Shown here piece after piece: positions 1 to 8,282 of a stretch of 64,000 bases of DNA (position 1 is its first letter; the number at the start of each line of letters is the position of its first letter). The notes under the pieces were generated by a model that searched no databases, was not told where the DNA came from, and saw only the letters and a list, made by a program, of their open reading frames with translations. This stretch comes from Cupriavidus cauae (GTDB lineage: Bacteria; Pseudomonadota; Gammaproteobacteria; Burkholderiales; Burkholderiaceae), in NCBI RefSeq assembly GCF_008632125.1, contig NZ_VWRN01000006.1, positions 47,545 to 111,544 of the forward strand. Direction: 5' to 3'. The position numbers and the translations under genes are program-made.

Positions 1-86
1 TGGCGCCCGATCTGCTGCCGCAGGTCGGCACTGACGAAGTGTTCCGGCGCGGGCACGATGCGACCCGGGCGACTGCGGTCCGGCAC
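1..86 (-). CDS. 5' end of an unidentified gene, cut by the window edge
   Basis: On the minus strand a strong Shine-Dalgarno (GGAGGAGA, at about 93-100) is followed by a GTG at 84-86 and 28 open codons that run off the window. The start reads MPDRSRPGRIVPAPEHFVSA with GTG as Met. It lies 108 nt downstream of the ArsR gene in the same direction. The sequence is too short to identify. Because the regulator and the flavocytochrome c genes nearby point to sulfur oxidation, a Sox protein such as SoxC (which carries a short leader before its Tat motif) is one possibility, but that is inference from context only. Confidence 0.4.
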   Translation of the reverse strand, partial: MPDRSRPGRIVPAPEHFVSADLRQQIGR

Positions 87-194
87 GTTCGGTCTCCTCC
101 GGCCGCTCGCCGCGCTCCCGTGCGGGCGCGGTCGGCATGCCTGTTCGTATTGGGGCGCGCGCCGGTGGGGACCGCTGCGCGCTTCGTGCTGCTG

Positions 195-593
195 TCAGCG
201 CACCGCGCCGGCTCCGCCCGTCTTGCGCGGCGACGCGCCGCGCCGCTTCGGCTCGGTGGGCATGAAGCGGTCCACCATCGCGACCTGCTGCGCGTCGTCC
301 TCGATCCGCGCGGCCACCTGCACGCACACGGTCCGGCACAGCTCCACCACGCTCTGGTCGGCGATCGCGTAGTACACCAGGTTCGCTTCCTTGCGCCGCG
401 CCAGCACGCCGGAGCGGAACATCGCGTTCAGATGCCGCGACACATTGGCCTGCGACGAGCCGACGGTCTCCACCACGGCCCCGACCGGCTTCTCGCCGTC
501 GCACAGCGCGTGCAGGATCTTCAGCCGCGTCGGCTCGGCGAGCAGCGCGAAGTAGTGCGACACCTGTTCGAAGACGCGATCCAGTTCGTTCAT
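195..593 (-). CDS. ArsR/SmtB-family transcriptional regulator (probable sulfur-responsive repressor)
   Basis: 132-residue winged-helix repressor. The ArsR core is clear: the EPTRLKILHAL helix (20-30), a recognition helix SSQANVSRHLNAM (46-58) and a beta wing RRKEANLVYYAI (66-77). It has three cysteines, C31 just before the DGE turn and C86/C90 in the C-terminal helix. Persulfide-sensing relatives (SqrR, BigR) use one Cys in each of these two regions, so a redox or sulfide sensor is plausible but not shown. I chose the ATG at 591-593 because upstream codons would run through the operator. Flavocytochrome c sulfide dehydrogenase genes lie about 2 kb away on the same strand, which fits control of sulfur oxidation. 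A metal-sensing role is the main alternative. Confidence 0.8.
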   Translation of the reverse strand: MNELDRVFEQVSHYFALLAEPTRLKILHALCDGEKPVGAVVETVGSSQANVSRHLNAMFRSGVLARRKEANLVYYAIADQSVVELCRTVCVQVAARIEDDAQQVAMVDRFMPTEPKRRGASPRKTGGAGAVR

Positions 594-602
594 GCGATTC
601 AC

Positions 603-632
603 TATATGCGTATATGCGTGAGGACGCATATA
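603..632. promoter_or_regulatory. Putative ArsR operator: TATATGCGT inverted repeat
   Basis: A perfect inverted repeat, TATATGCGT (611-619) and ACGCATATA (624-632), has a 4-nt centre. A direct copy of the half-site core (TATATGCG, 603-610) precedes it. The site ends 9 nt upstream of the ArsR start codon and is an A/T-rich island in GC-rich DNA. Position and symmetry fit autorepression. The unknown gene at 868 starts on the other side, so the site could serve both directions. Confidence 0.7.
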
Positions 633-867
633 TCGTTTACCCCCGGCTCCCGGCAACGGCGGCGCTCGGGCCACGCTCGCCATATCGCGTCATGTCGGGG
701 CCATTTTCCGCGTCATGTCGTTGCGATGTCGGGCGCCGTCGGCCGGGGTCGTGAGAATGTGAGCCACCCACGCAACCTTGCTAAAGTCCGCGCCGTTAGA
801 CGATCGAGCCGGGATAGCCCGCGCCCATACATTGCGTCCCTCCACCACGACGAAGGAGCAACGAAGC

Positions 868-2274
868 ATGGCCTCGGTTTTTCCTACCCTCTGTTCCCAC
901 AAGGCGCTGATGACAGCCGCCGAAGGCGCGGCCGCGGCCAGGGACGCTGCTGGCGCGATGCGTTCCACGGCGCCGTACTTCGAAGCAACGGGCTCCGTGC
1001 AGATCGGTCCCTATTCGGGCCATCTGCGCTATCTGACCCCACCGCGTGCCAATCGGCCCACGCGCGCGATTGCAGAGCTCGACGAAGCGGTGCAGAAGCA
1101 GCGCAGCCTCTGCAGGAAGCTGTTCGACAAGGTGTTTCGTGGCATCGGCCTGGACGGCCAGGTATCGCTGAGCGAGACACAGTTCCACGCGTTCCGCTAC
1201 GTGGACGGCCTCTATGACACTGCGGTGAATTGGCTCGGGCAACAGAAGTGGGCCGAGGCAAGCGAGGACATTGCGTTCATGGCTTCCTCGATGGAGGTCT
1301 TCAGGAATGCATCGGCGGCATTGGCGCGAATTCGGACGGCCGCCAGAAAGGGCGATCAATCGGCGCTGCAGGGTATCGCCCTGTCGATCTCCGTGCCGGT
1401 CGTCGCCGAGGCAGCGTGGCGCGACCCCGGCACCATTCGGCGGCTCGTGGCGTTGTGCGGCACCAGCCGGGACATCCTCTGCCTCGCGGGAACCGGTGAT
1501 CCGATGCACCAGGGGAGCGCCGTGGCGGGCTTCAGCCGCATGCTCGATGACGATGCCACCGTCCAGTGCATCGCCGACACACTTGCCAACGAAATCCGCG
1601 GCATGTCGTTCCACGATGCCCGCAAGCGGGTGCTGTCCTTCATGATCCAGGGGCGGTACAGCTCCTTTGCCAGGGATCGCGCAGGCCGCGACCGCGTTCC
1701 GCAATTGTGGATCGCACTGCGCGACACCGTGGCGACGAGCGAGGACGCGGCCATCCTGGCGAACGATCACGTCGCCTGCGGCCTCGGGGCGTATCACCGC
1801 GCGATGAACTTCGTGCTGTCGGACAAGTCGGCCATCCATCGGATACGGCTGTCCCTGCTGGACCTGCTCCACATGAATCCGCCCGACGACGGCTGGCGCA
1901 TCAGCCCGGAAAACGGGCGCAAGGTAGCGGCATTCCTGATGGGCACTGCCGTGGACCAGCAAGCGCAACCGGGCACGATACTGTCGCGCAGTGCGCTGCA
2001 GCTGGTCTGGGGCCACTCGGTCATCGCGACGGCCATCGACCGGACGGCGCGGGACACCCTGGCGGCCGGCGGCGACATCAGACCGCTGCAGCCGCTACTG
2101 CGGACGCACCCGAACAAGACCTACGTCGCGCAGTACTGCCGTATTTCGCCCGTCATCGGCACATGGGGCCGGGCATGGACCAGTCGCTATGGCGCACGCG
2201 AGGAGATTCCGGCCGATGCGGGGAGCGCACCGCGTCGTTCCCCGGCAGCGGCACGGTCGTTTGCGGTGGCCTGA
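868..2274 (+). CDS. Unrecognised 468-residue protein
   Basis: I do not recognise the family. The ATG at 868 has a good ribosome binding site (GAAGGAG at 853-859); upstream in-frame codons have none. There is no signal peptide or membrane segment. The N-terminal 35 residues are rich in Ala, Ser and Thr, the middle looks helical, and the last 25 residues are Ala/Arg/Ser/Pro-rich and probably disordered. Eight cysteines are scattered without a metal-binding pattern. Third-position GC looks lower than in neighbouring genes, suggesting later acquisition. It is transcribed away from the ArsR gene and toward the convergent flavocytochrome gene, whose stop is 23 nt past its own. A secreted effector is possible from the N-terminal composition, but nothing here proves it. 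Confidence 0.7.
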   Translation: MASVFPTLCSHKALMTAAEGAAAARDAAGAMRSTAPYFEATGSVQIGPYSGHLRYLTPPRANRPTRAIAELDEAVQKQRSLCRKLFDKVFRGIGLDGQVSLSETQFHAFRYVDGLYDTAVNWLGQQKWAEASEDIAFMASSMEVFRNASAALARIRTAARKGDQSALQGIALSISVPVVAEAAWRDPGTIRRLVALCGTSRDILCLAGTGDPMHQGSAVAGFSRMLDDDATVQCIADTLANEIRGMSFHDARKRVLSFMIQGRYSSFARDRAGRDRVPQLWIALRDTVATSEDAAILANDHVACGLGAYHRAMNFVLSDKSAIHRIRLSLLDLLHMNPPDDGWRISPENGRKVAAFLMGTAVDQQAQPGTILSRSALQLVWGHSVIATAIDRTARDTLAAGGDIRPLQPLLRTHPNKTYVAQYCRISPVIGTWGRAWTSRYGAREEIPADAGSAPRRSPAAARSFAVA

Positions 2275-2297
2275 CGCCGGCCTTGCCGAGTCATTGC

Positions 2298-3593
2298 TTA
2301 CCCCAGCGCGTCCGCCCAGATCGCATTGGCCCAGGCGAAGGCGTAGGTCGCTTCCAGCGTATTGGGCGCCGTCGACACGCCGCCGGAGTCCGGCACCGTC
2401 ACCATGGTCTTCTTCTGTGCGTCGTAGCGATGCACGCTGGCGACGTGGATCACCTCGCGATCGGAAGTGAAGCTGTAGCAGGTGTTGTTGTACAGCGGCT
2501 CGGGATTGGGCTGCCGGCCGGACAGCAGCGCGACGATTGCCGCCGCCGCGATCTTGCCGTGCTGGTTCGCCATGTGTCCGGACTTGGGCATCAGCGGCGC
2601 GATCTGGATGGCGTCGCCGAGCACGTGGATGTTCGGCACGGCCTTCGATTCGAAGGTCAGGAAGTCGACCTCGCACCAGCGGCCATTGGCGGTCGCGAGG
2701 CCGGTGTTGACGGCGATCGCGCCGGCGCGCTGGGCCGGCACCACGTTGGCGACGTCGACCCGCTCGTCGTCCTGGACCTCGAACTTCAGCGTGCGCGTGG
2801 CGGGGTCAATGTCGACGGTGCGGTATTGCGGCCGGTATTCGACGATGCCCTTGTACTTGCTGGCCCACACCTGCTTGAACAGCGCGGCCTTCGATGTCAC
2901 GTCGGGATTGGCGTCGAGGATCAGCACCTTGCTGCGCGGCTTGGCCTGGCTGAAATAGTGCGCCACCTGGCAGGCGCGCTCGTACGGCCCCGGCGGGCAG
3001 CGGTAGGGCGCCAGCGGCACCGTCAGCGCATAGGTGCCGCCGTCGCGCATCGCTTCGAGCTGGCGGCGCAGCGCCACCGTCTGCGGGCCGGCCTTCCATG
3101 CGTGCAGGATCTGGTCGCCGCCGGGCCGCTTCAGGCCGGGCACGTCGTCGGGCATGAAGTCGACGCCCGGCGACAGCACAAGCCGGTCATACGGCAGCGT
3201 GCCGCCGCCGGCCAGCCGTACCTGGCGCTTCGACGGGTCGATCGCGGCGACGGTGTCACGGACCACCTTGACGCCGTGGCGCCGGCTCAACGCATCGTAG
3301 GACACCGTCAGGTCCTCGATCCGCTTGCTGCCGCCGAGCACCAGGTTCGACAGCGGGCAGGAGATGAAAGTCGGATTTGGCTCGACCAGCGTCACGTCGA
3401 TGGTGTTGTCGCTCCATTCGCGCAGATAGCGCGCGGCGGTCGCGCCGCCGTAGCCGCCGCCGACCACCACCACCTTGCCACCGCTGGCGCGCGCCGTGCC
3501 GGCGCTGCCGCAGCCGCCGAGCAGCGTGCCGACGGCCGCCGGCCCGATGGCCGCGGCGGCCGCTGCCGCGCCGAGAAATTCGCGTCGTTGCAT
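2298..3593 (-). CDS. fccB: Flavocytochrome c sulfide dehydrogenase, flavoprotein subunit
   Basis: 431 residues. It oxidises sulfide and passes electrons to the partner cytochrome c, in the periplasm. A Tat-like signal (RREFLG at residues 3-8) is followed by a hydrophobic Ala-rich stretch and a possible lipobox LGGC (C28). The FAD-binding motif is VVVVGGGYGG (41-50). C79 in FISCPLSN matches the family's flavin-attachment cysteine, and C199 (PYRCPPGPYERA) with C372 (NNTCYS) matches the redox-active disulfide. HVLGDA (323-328) is the second flavin motif. The ATG at 3593 has an AGGGGAA ribosome site. The cytochrome gene lies 95 nt upstream in the same direction, so the two form an operon. SoxF is an equivalent name. 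Confidence 0.88.
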   Translation of the reverse strand: MQRREFLGAAAAAAAIGPAAVGTLLGGCGSAGTARASGGKVVVVGGGYGGATAARYLREWSDNTIDVTLVEPNPTFISCPLSNLVLGGSKRIEDLTVSYDALSRRHGVKVVRDTVAAIDPSKRQVRLAGGGTLPYDRLVLSPGVDFMPDDVPGLKRPGGDQILHAWKAGPQTVALRRQLEAMRDGGTYALTVPLAPYRCPPGPYERACQVAHYFSQAKPRSKVLILDANPDVTSKAALFKQVWASKYKGIVEYRPQYRTVDIDPATRTLKFEVQDDERVDVANVVPAQRAGAIAVNTGLATANGRWCEVDFLTFESKAVPNIHVLGDAIQIAPLMPKSGHMANQHGKIAAAAIVALLSGRQPNPEPLYNNTCYSFTSDREVIHVASVHRYDAQKKTMVTVPDSGGVSTAPNTLEATYAFAWANAIWADALG

Positions 3594-3618
3594 GTCAGCT
3601 TCCCCTCGCTTGTTTGAC

Positions 3619-3671
3619 CGCACTACTGGATCGCACTACTGGATCGCATCGCTGGATCGCGTTCCCTGGAC
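3619..3671. repeat. 13-bp tandem repeat between fccA and fccB
   Basis: Two perfect and two degenerate copies of CGCACTACTGGAT fill most of the short gap between the cytochrome stop codon and the flavoprotein ribosome binding site. It is non-coding and could influence the transcript between the two cistrons. It belongs to the set of short tandem arrays next to stop codons in this window. Confidence 0.8.
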
Positions 3672-3688
3672 CGCATGACTTGTGCGTA

Positions 3689-4018
3689 TTACTTGACCGC
3701 GGCGAACCACTTCGCCATCGCCGCGATCTGCTCGTCGGTATAGCCCTTGGCGATCTGGTGCATCACCGTGGCCTCGCGCTTGCCGGTCTTGAACGCCTGC
3801 ATCTGCTCGATCAGATAGGACTGCGGCCGGCCCGCCAGACCGGGCACCGGGCTGCCGGCGGGCGCGCGGCCGGAGGGGCCGTGGCAGCTGGCGCAGGCCG
3901 CGGCCCAGTTGCGCGCCTGCTCGGTGGTGGGATCGGCGGCGCTGGCCGGCGCGATGACGAACATCGCGAGGGCGGCCACACCAGCCGCGGTGCTTCGCAG
4001 GGGATTGTTGTTTTTCAT
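3689..4018 (-). CDS. fccA: Monoheme cytochrome c, flavocytochrome c partner
   Basis: 109-residue periplasmic class I cytochrome c. A Sec signal peptide (cleavage after about residue 27, ASA|AD) precedes a single heme site C42-A-S-C45-H46, and a C-terminal helix with a candidate distal Met lies in VMHQIAKG. The length fits a small c553-type cytochrome rather than the diheme FccA of some phototrophs. The ATG at 4018 has a GCGAGGAGCGAG ribosome site. It is directly upstream of the flavoprotein subunit, which is the basis for the pairing; as a lone protein it could only be called a c-type cytochrome. Confidence 0.82.
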   Translation of the reverse strand: MKNNNPLRSTAAGVAALAMFVIAPASAADPTTEQARNWAAACASCHGPSGRAPAGSPVPGLAGRPQSYLIEQMQAFKTGKREATVMHQIAKGYTDEQIAAMAKWFAAVK

Positions 4019-4430
4019 GGTCTCGCTCCTCGCTGGGATCGGCACTTCGGCGCATCGATCGGCCGCACGGCGCGGACCGGACGAGCGACCGGCCGGGGCG
4101 CGTGAGTGACGCGCAAGGCAGGGCAACCCTATCACATCGGCCGGCGCGGGCGTACTGCGGTTTTCGCAGATGATCGGACGGCGAGCGCCATTGGGCCGCC
4201 GCAACATCAGCGTAGGTCAGCCGCGGGCAACGCGGGAGCAGCCGGACGGTGGAGGAAGGAAGGCGAGGAGCGCGCGGCCGGCGGGTGGGAGCGAGGAAGA
4301 CGCGGAGGGCGCGGCAGACGGGTGGGAGCGAGGAAGACGCGGGGGAGCGGCAGGCGGGTGGAGGGAGCATGGGAGGCGCGCCGGGCCGGATGGCCGGCGC
4401 GCCTGAACGTCGGGAGACGGAGCGAGCGGA
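4019..4430. other. Intergenic region with a direct repeat; no gene seen
   Basis: This 412-nt stretch lies upstream of the cytochrome gene and downstream of the BON-domain gene. It contains a small hairpin CTGCG-GTTTT-CGCAG (about 4156-4170) and a purine-rich part in which GGGTGGGAGCGAGGAAGACG occurs twice about 38 bp apart (about 4282-4340). Open frames here have no ribosome sites and no recognisable protein. A promoter for the fcc pair must lie in it, but I cannot point to clear hexamers. Confidence 0.6.
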
Positions 4431-5333
4431 TCAGGGCAGGTTGCGGCCCGGAGGCAGGCCGACCGCACCGGGCACCGGCGCGGTCGTCGGTGCCGTCGTC
4501 GGCGCCGTCACCGGCGAAGACAGATCGGGGCCGATGGGCGCGGGGGTCGAGTTGGTCGGCACCGCGGCGCCAGGGGTGCTCTGCACCGGCGCCGGCGTGC
4601 CGCCGACCGGTTCGCCGGGCGCGGCGTTCTGCGACGATGCGGCCGCGTCCAGGCGGGCGCGCTCGGCCTCGTCGATGTAGTCGAACACCTTGACCACCTT
4701 GCTGACGCCGCCGACATTGCGTGCCGTCTCGGTGGCGCGATCGCCCTCGGGACGGGTGACCAGGCCCATCAGATAGACCACGCCCCGTTCGGTGGTGATC
4801 TTGGTGGAATTCGACGGCACGCCTTCGGCGGTCATCAGCATCGTCTTGACCTTGCTGGTCACGAAGGCGTCCTGGCTCTGCTGGGCGAACGACGGCGACG
4901 ACACCACCTCCAGCTCGTTGATGACCTCGCGCGCGTTCGGCAGCCCGCGCACGTACTGCTCGATCTGCTGGCGCAGATTGGCGTCCTTGACCTCGCCGGT
5001 CAGCAGCACCTTCTTGTTGAACACGGTGACGTTGACGCGCGCGGCGCCGCTGTAGCGCGTCGCCAGCGTGTTCTCGATCTCGAGCTGCAGGCCGCGATCG
5101 ACCGCCTGGATCGACGTCGGCCGGCGGTCGGTGGCGCTCATCACGCCGGCCCCCATGGCGCCGGCGATCACCGGGAAGCAGCCGCTCAACTGCGTCGCGG
5201 CGGTCAGCATCAGCGTGGCGGTGGCGGCGGCACGGGCGATGGCGGCGAGCCGGCTGGCGCCACGGGCCTGGGCGGGGGCGCGGACCGGCGTCGGTTCAGC
5301 GAGCGCGTCGCGCGAAAAAAGCGAAGTCTTCAT
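4431..5333 (-). CDS. BON-domain outer-membrane or periplasmic lipoprotein (OsmY/DolP-like)
   Basis: 300 residues. A long N-terminal region leads into a hydrophobic stretch with lipobox LSGC (C52), so it is probably a lipoprotein. Two BON domains follow (about 75-140 and 150-215), the second with GVVYLMGLVTRPEGDRA, a hallmark of BON repeats. The last 75 residues are Ala/Pro/Thr-rich. BON proteins of this type (DolP/YraP, OsmY) bind membranes and help keep the envelope intact. The ATG at 5333 has AAGGAA upstream. In many beta-proteobacteria the order is rsmI, yraN, a SIS-domain gene (diaA), then this gene; the SIS gene is missing here. Confidence 0.82.
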   Translation of the reverse strand: MKTSLFSRDALAEPTPVRAPAQARGASRLAAIARAAATATLMLTAATQLSGCFPVIAGAMGAGVMSATDRRPTSIQAVDRGLQLEIENTLATRYSGAARVNVTVFNKKVLLTGEVKDANLRQQIEQYVRGLPNAREVINELEVVSSPSFAQQSQDAFVTSKVKTMLMTAEGVPSNSTKITTERGVVYLMGLVTRPEGDRATETARNVGGVSKVVKVFDYIDEAERARLDAAASSQNAAPGEPVGGTPAPVQSTPGAAVPTNSTPAPIGPDLSSPVTAPTTAPTTAPVPGAVGLPPGRNLP

Positions 5334-5505
5334 GCGTTCCTTGCTGTAGCGGTAATGCGAAAGAGGATTGGCAGTCGGCAGGGCGGCCTGCGCCGCGCCA
5401 GGGCAATGCCAGTTGGCCGTGCGCCGCAACGCGCATTATGACGGACAGCCTGGCGGCCGCGGCCCCCGGCGAATGCGCTGGTTCGATGTCGATGGCGCCG
5501 TCCTG

Positions 5506-5961
5506 TCATTCCGACTCGCCCGCGCCGAACGCATCGCGCAGCCATTCGAGCCGTCGCGGTCCGATCGCCACCACATCGAGCCGGCAGCGCGGCGCATGGT
5601 CCAGCGTCGCCAGATAGTGATTGGCGGCCTGCAGGATGCGCTGGCGCTTGGTCGTCGTGATGCTGGCCAGCGCGCCGCCGAACGCGTCGCTGCTGCGCGA
5701 GCGGACCTCGACGAAGACCAGCGTACCGTCGGGCGCGCGCATCACCAGGTCCAGCTCGCCGCCTTTGCAGCGATAATTGCGGACCACCAGCGCCAGACCC
5801 TGGCCCTGCAGATAGGCCAGCGCCCGCGCCTCGGCGCGTTCGCCGCGCGCTTTCGACGTGTCCTTCGTCCCGGTGTTCGAAGTGTCTCTCGCCGAATCCC
5901 TCGCCGAGTCCTTCGCCAGGTCGCGTGCCGAGCCTCGTGCCGTGGTTTTGAATGTGCGCAT
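5506..5961 (-). CDS. yraN: UPF0102 (YraN) family putative endonuclease
   Basis: 151 residues. The core matches Yra[17 protein letters not shown], then [15 protein letters not shown] and LVFVEVRSR, giving the E-D-ExR/K pattern of a PD-(D/E)XK nuclease fold. The function in cells is not established. About 40 residues at the N-terminus are an addition rich in Lys/Arg-Asp-Ser repeats ([10 protein letters not shown]) that the family normally lacks; the DNA there is itself repetitive. I used the ATG at 5961; a TTG lies one codon earlier. The gene is divergent from rsmI with only 18 nt between the start codons. Confidence 0.85.
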   Translation of the reverse strand: MRTFKTTARGSARDLAKDSARDSARDTSNTGTKDTSKARGERAEARALAYLQGQGLALVVRNYRCKGGELDLVMRAPDGTLVFVEVRSRSSDAFGGALASITTTKRQRILQAANHYLATLDHAPRCRLDVVAIGPRRLEWLRDAFGAGESE

Positions 5962-5979
5962 CAACGGAAGTTCTCAAGC

Positions 5980-6879
5980 ATGACTGACTGGATCTCGCTG
6001 GCAACCGGCCAGTCCTATCCCACCGGCACGCTGTACGTCGTCGCCACGCCGATCGGCAACCTTGCCGACCTGACGCTGCGGGCGCTGCATGTGCTCGGCC
6101 TTGCCGACGCGATCGCCTGCGAGGACACCCGCAATACCGGCCAGCTGTTGTCGCGCCTGGGCCTGCAGCGGCCATTGCTGGCGGTGCACGAGCACAACGA
6201 GCGCGAGGCCGGCGTGCGCGTGGCCGAGCGGCTGGCCGCCGGCGAACGCATCGCCTATGTTTCCGATGCCGGCACGCCGGGCATCTCCGACCCGGGCGCG
6301 CGGCTGGTCGAGGCGGTGCGCGCGGCGGGCCATCGCGTGGTGCCGCTGCCCGGTCCGAGCGCCGCGGTGGCCGCGCTGTCGGTCGCCGGCGAGATGCTCG
6401 ATACCGGGGCGGGGCGCTTCACCTTCGCCGGCTTCCTGCCCAGCAAGGCCAAGGCGCGCACCGAGGCGATCGCCGCGCTGGCGACGCTCGAGCATGCCTG
6501 GGTCGTCTACGAAGCGCCGCACCGCATTGCCGACACGCTGGCCGCACTCGCGCAGCAATTGCCGCCGACGCGCCGCCTGCTGATCGGCCGGGAACTGACC
6601 AAGCTGTTCGAGCAGGCCGAGACGATGGCGGTCGCCGACGCGCCGGCCTGGCTGGCGGCCGATCCGGCGCGCGCCAAGGGCGAGTTCGTGCTGGTGATCG
6701 AAGGGGCAGGCGCACCGGCAAAGGGTGAGGCGGCGCTGGACGCGAACGCGCAGCGGGTGCTGGCGCTGCTGCTGGAGGAGTTGCCGGCCAAGCGCGCCGC
6801 CAAGCTCGCGGCGGCGATCACCGGGGCCGATACCGCGGCGCTCTATGCGATGGCGCTGGCGCGCCGCGAGCAGGAGTAA
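5980..6879 (+). CDS. rsmI: 16S rRNA 2'-O-methyltransferase RsmI
   Basis: 299 residues. RsmI methylates C1402 of 16S rRNA on the ribose using SAM. The tetrapyrrole-methylase fold shows its usual signatures: GTLYVVATPIGNLADLTLRA near the N-terminus, CEDTRNTGQLL, SDAGTPGISDPG, PLPGPSA, and FLPSKAKAR followed by YEAPHRI. The ATG at 5980 has GGAAG at 5966-5970; the open frame extends far upstream, but that part is antisense to yraN. Nothing clearly co-transcribed follows. Confidence 0.95.
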   Translation: MTDWISLATGQSYPTGTLYVVATPIGNLADLTLRALHVLGLADAIACEDTRNTGQLLSRLGLQRPLLAVHEHNEREAGVRVAERLAAGERIAYVSDAGTPGISDPGARLVEAVRAAGHRVVPLPGPSAAVAALSVAGEMLDTGAGRFTFAGFLPSKAKARTEAIAALATLEHAWVVYEAPHRIADTLAALAQQLPPTRRLLIGRELTKLFEQAETMAVADAPAWLAADPARAKGEFVLVIEGAGAPAKGEAALDANAQRVLALLLEELPAKRAAKLAAAITGADTAALYAMALARREQE

Positions 6880-7135
6880 GACCGGAACGATGCAGACCGG
6901 GAAGATGCGGGGCGAAGCCATGCGCGCCGGCATCAGGGTCGGCGCCGCTCAGGCGCTCCGGTGGGGAAGCCGGGTGGAACGGGGAGCTGTGCAGCGGGCC
7001 GCGTAGCCGCTCACTGGAGCGGTGACTGTGGCTCCAGCAGGGGCTCGGACCGTGGCCCTGACGATGGCTCTGACTGCGGCGCAGTCGGAGGCGCGCCGAT
7101 GCGCGAGGAAGGAGGCGAGGAAGGAGAAACCGGCC
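6880..7135. other. Intergenic region, no gene seen
   Basis: Between the convergent ends of rsmI and rlpA. GC-rich and weakly repetitive, with no strong hairpin plus T-run in either direction and no protein-like open frame. Confidence 0.5.
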
Positions 7136-7981
7136 TCAGCGCGCATTCGCCTTGCTGGCCGTCTTGCGGGTCTTGAGTACCACGCGCTTGGCCTTGGCCG
7201 GCCTGGCCACGGTGTCGTCGTCGTCCACACCGTCGCCGCCGCCGTCGGTGGCGCCCGTGTCCATGCCGGGCTCGCGCAGCGGTCCCAGCGCGGCCAGTTC
7301 GGTACGCGACAGCCGGCGGATTTCGACCTGGGTATGCCCGCGGTCGACGAAGCCCAGCCTCTTGGCGGCGCGATACGACACGTCGAGCACGCGGTTGCCG
7401 TGATACGGGCCGCGGTCGTTGATGCGCAGTACCGCCACCTTGTCGTTGCGCAGATTGCGTACCAGCACCCAGCTGTCCAGCGGCAGCGACGGGTGGGCGG
7501 CGGTCATCGCACCCATGTCGAAGCGCTCGCCGTTGGCGGTCTTGCGGCCGTGGAATTGCTTGCCGTACCACGACGCCGTGCCGCGCTGCTCGAACGTGCC
7601 GATATCCGCGCGCAGGCCTTCCAGCGACGAGCCGCGCGGCGTGCCGCGGGACGCCGATTCGCTGTCGCTGCTGTCGTCGTCGCCCCAGCTGAACAGGCGC
7701 CACGAGCCGGTCGGGGCCGGCGTCTCGGTGCTTGCCGCGGCTGGCGCCTCGTTGCGGGCGTCGGCACGGTTGTCGTTGTTCGCGGACTTGGGCTTGCGTG
7801 CCTGTGCCTGTTTTGCGGCGGGCGTGGCAGCGGTCGGCGCCGCATTCTGGTCGGCCGCGGCGCTGTTGGGATCGTCGTTCGGCGACACCGCACAGGCGGC
7901 CAGCGTCAACGCACAGACGGCGTGAAAGCCGTAGCGGAGCGCGCGGCGAGCATGAGTAAGGGGGTGGGTCGGCCAAAGCAT
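7136..7981 (-). CDS. rlpA: RlpA-like septal lytic transglycosylase lipoprotein
   Basis: 281 residues. RlpA cuts peptidoglycan strands that lack stem peptides, at the division site and in daughter-cell separation. A signal peptide ends in lipobox LAAC (C30). About 90 residues of Ala/Asn/Asp-rich linker precede the double-psi beta-barrel: GTASWYGKQFHGRKTANGE, then AAHPSLPLDSWVLVRNL, then the catalytic region INDRGPYHGNRVLDVS. The C-terminal 60 residues are Asp/Gly then Lys/Arg-rich, and no SPOR domain is present, unlike E. coli RlpA. The ATG at 7981 is the only sensible start; its ribosome site is weak. Confidence 0.9.
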   Translation of the reverse strand: MLWPTHPLTHARRALRYGFHAVCALTLAACAVSPNDDPNSAAADQNAAPTAATPAAKQAQARKPKSANNDNRADARNEAPAAASTETPAPTGSWRLFSWGDDDSSDSESASRGTPRGSSLEGLRADIGTFEQRGTASWYGKQFHGRKTANGERFDMGAMTAAHPSLPLDSWVLVRNLRNDKVAVLRINDRGPYHGNRVLDVSYRAAKRLGFVDRGHTQVEIRRLSRTELAALGPLREPGMDTGATDGGGDGVDDDDTVARPAKAKRVVLKTRKTASKANAR

Positions 7982-8282
7982 CGCGCGAGTCTAACATCGG
8001 TCGTGCGCGCGATTTACAGCGATTTTGTTACGAATTGTCTGGCTACGGCGTGCAATTGCTCGCAATCCCCGAACTGACAACGGATTGCGGCGATTCTCCC
8101 GACTATCCCGGCCGTTGACGTCGATGCAACGAAAAGGCATCACAGTTCACATATTGGGTACGTCGCCATGTCTAACAAAGGCCGACGCTACAATGCGACG
8201 ACATAGGCTGGCACATCCACCAGAACGCCGATCCAACCCCATACGCCGCGCATCGCCGGCGATCGTCCGACACCCCTCAACG
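7982..8282. promoter_or_regulatory. Divergent promoter region rlpA / metallo-hydrolase
   Basis: This 301-nt region separates two divergent genes and is richer in A/T than its surroundings. A plausible -10 for the rightward gene is TACAAT at 8189-8194; no good -35 is seen 17 nt upstream. A GCAATTGCTCGCAAT near-palindrome lies at about 8051-8065. No gene is visible. Confidence 0.4.

Noticed and set aside
778..867. Longer start for the 468-residue unknown protein
   Set aside because: The codons before 868 have no ribosome site, whereas GAAGGAG precedes 868 at a normal distance.
39..1217. Long rightward open frame of 392 codons across the ArsR gene
   Set aside because: It is antisense to the ArsR gene, Arg/Ala/His-rich, starts with GTG without a ribosome site, and reads through the operator; a shadow frame of GC-rich DNA.
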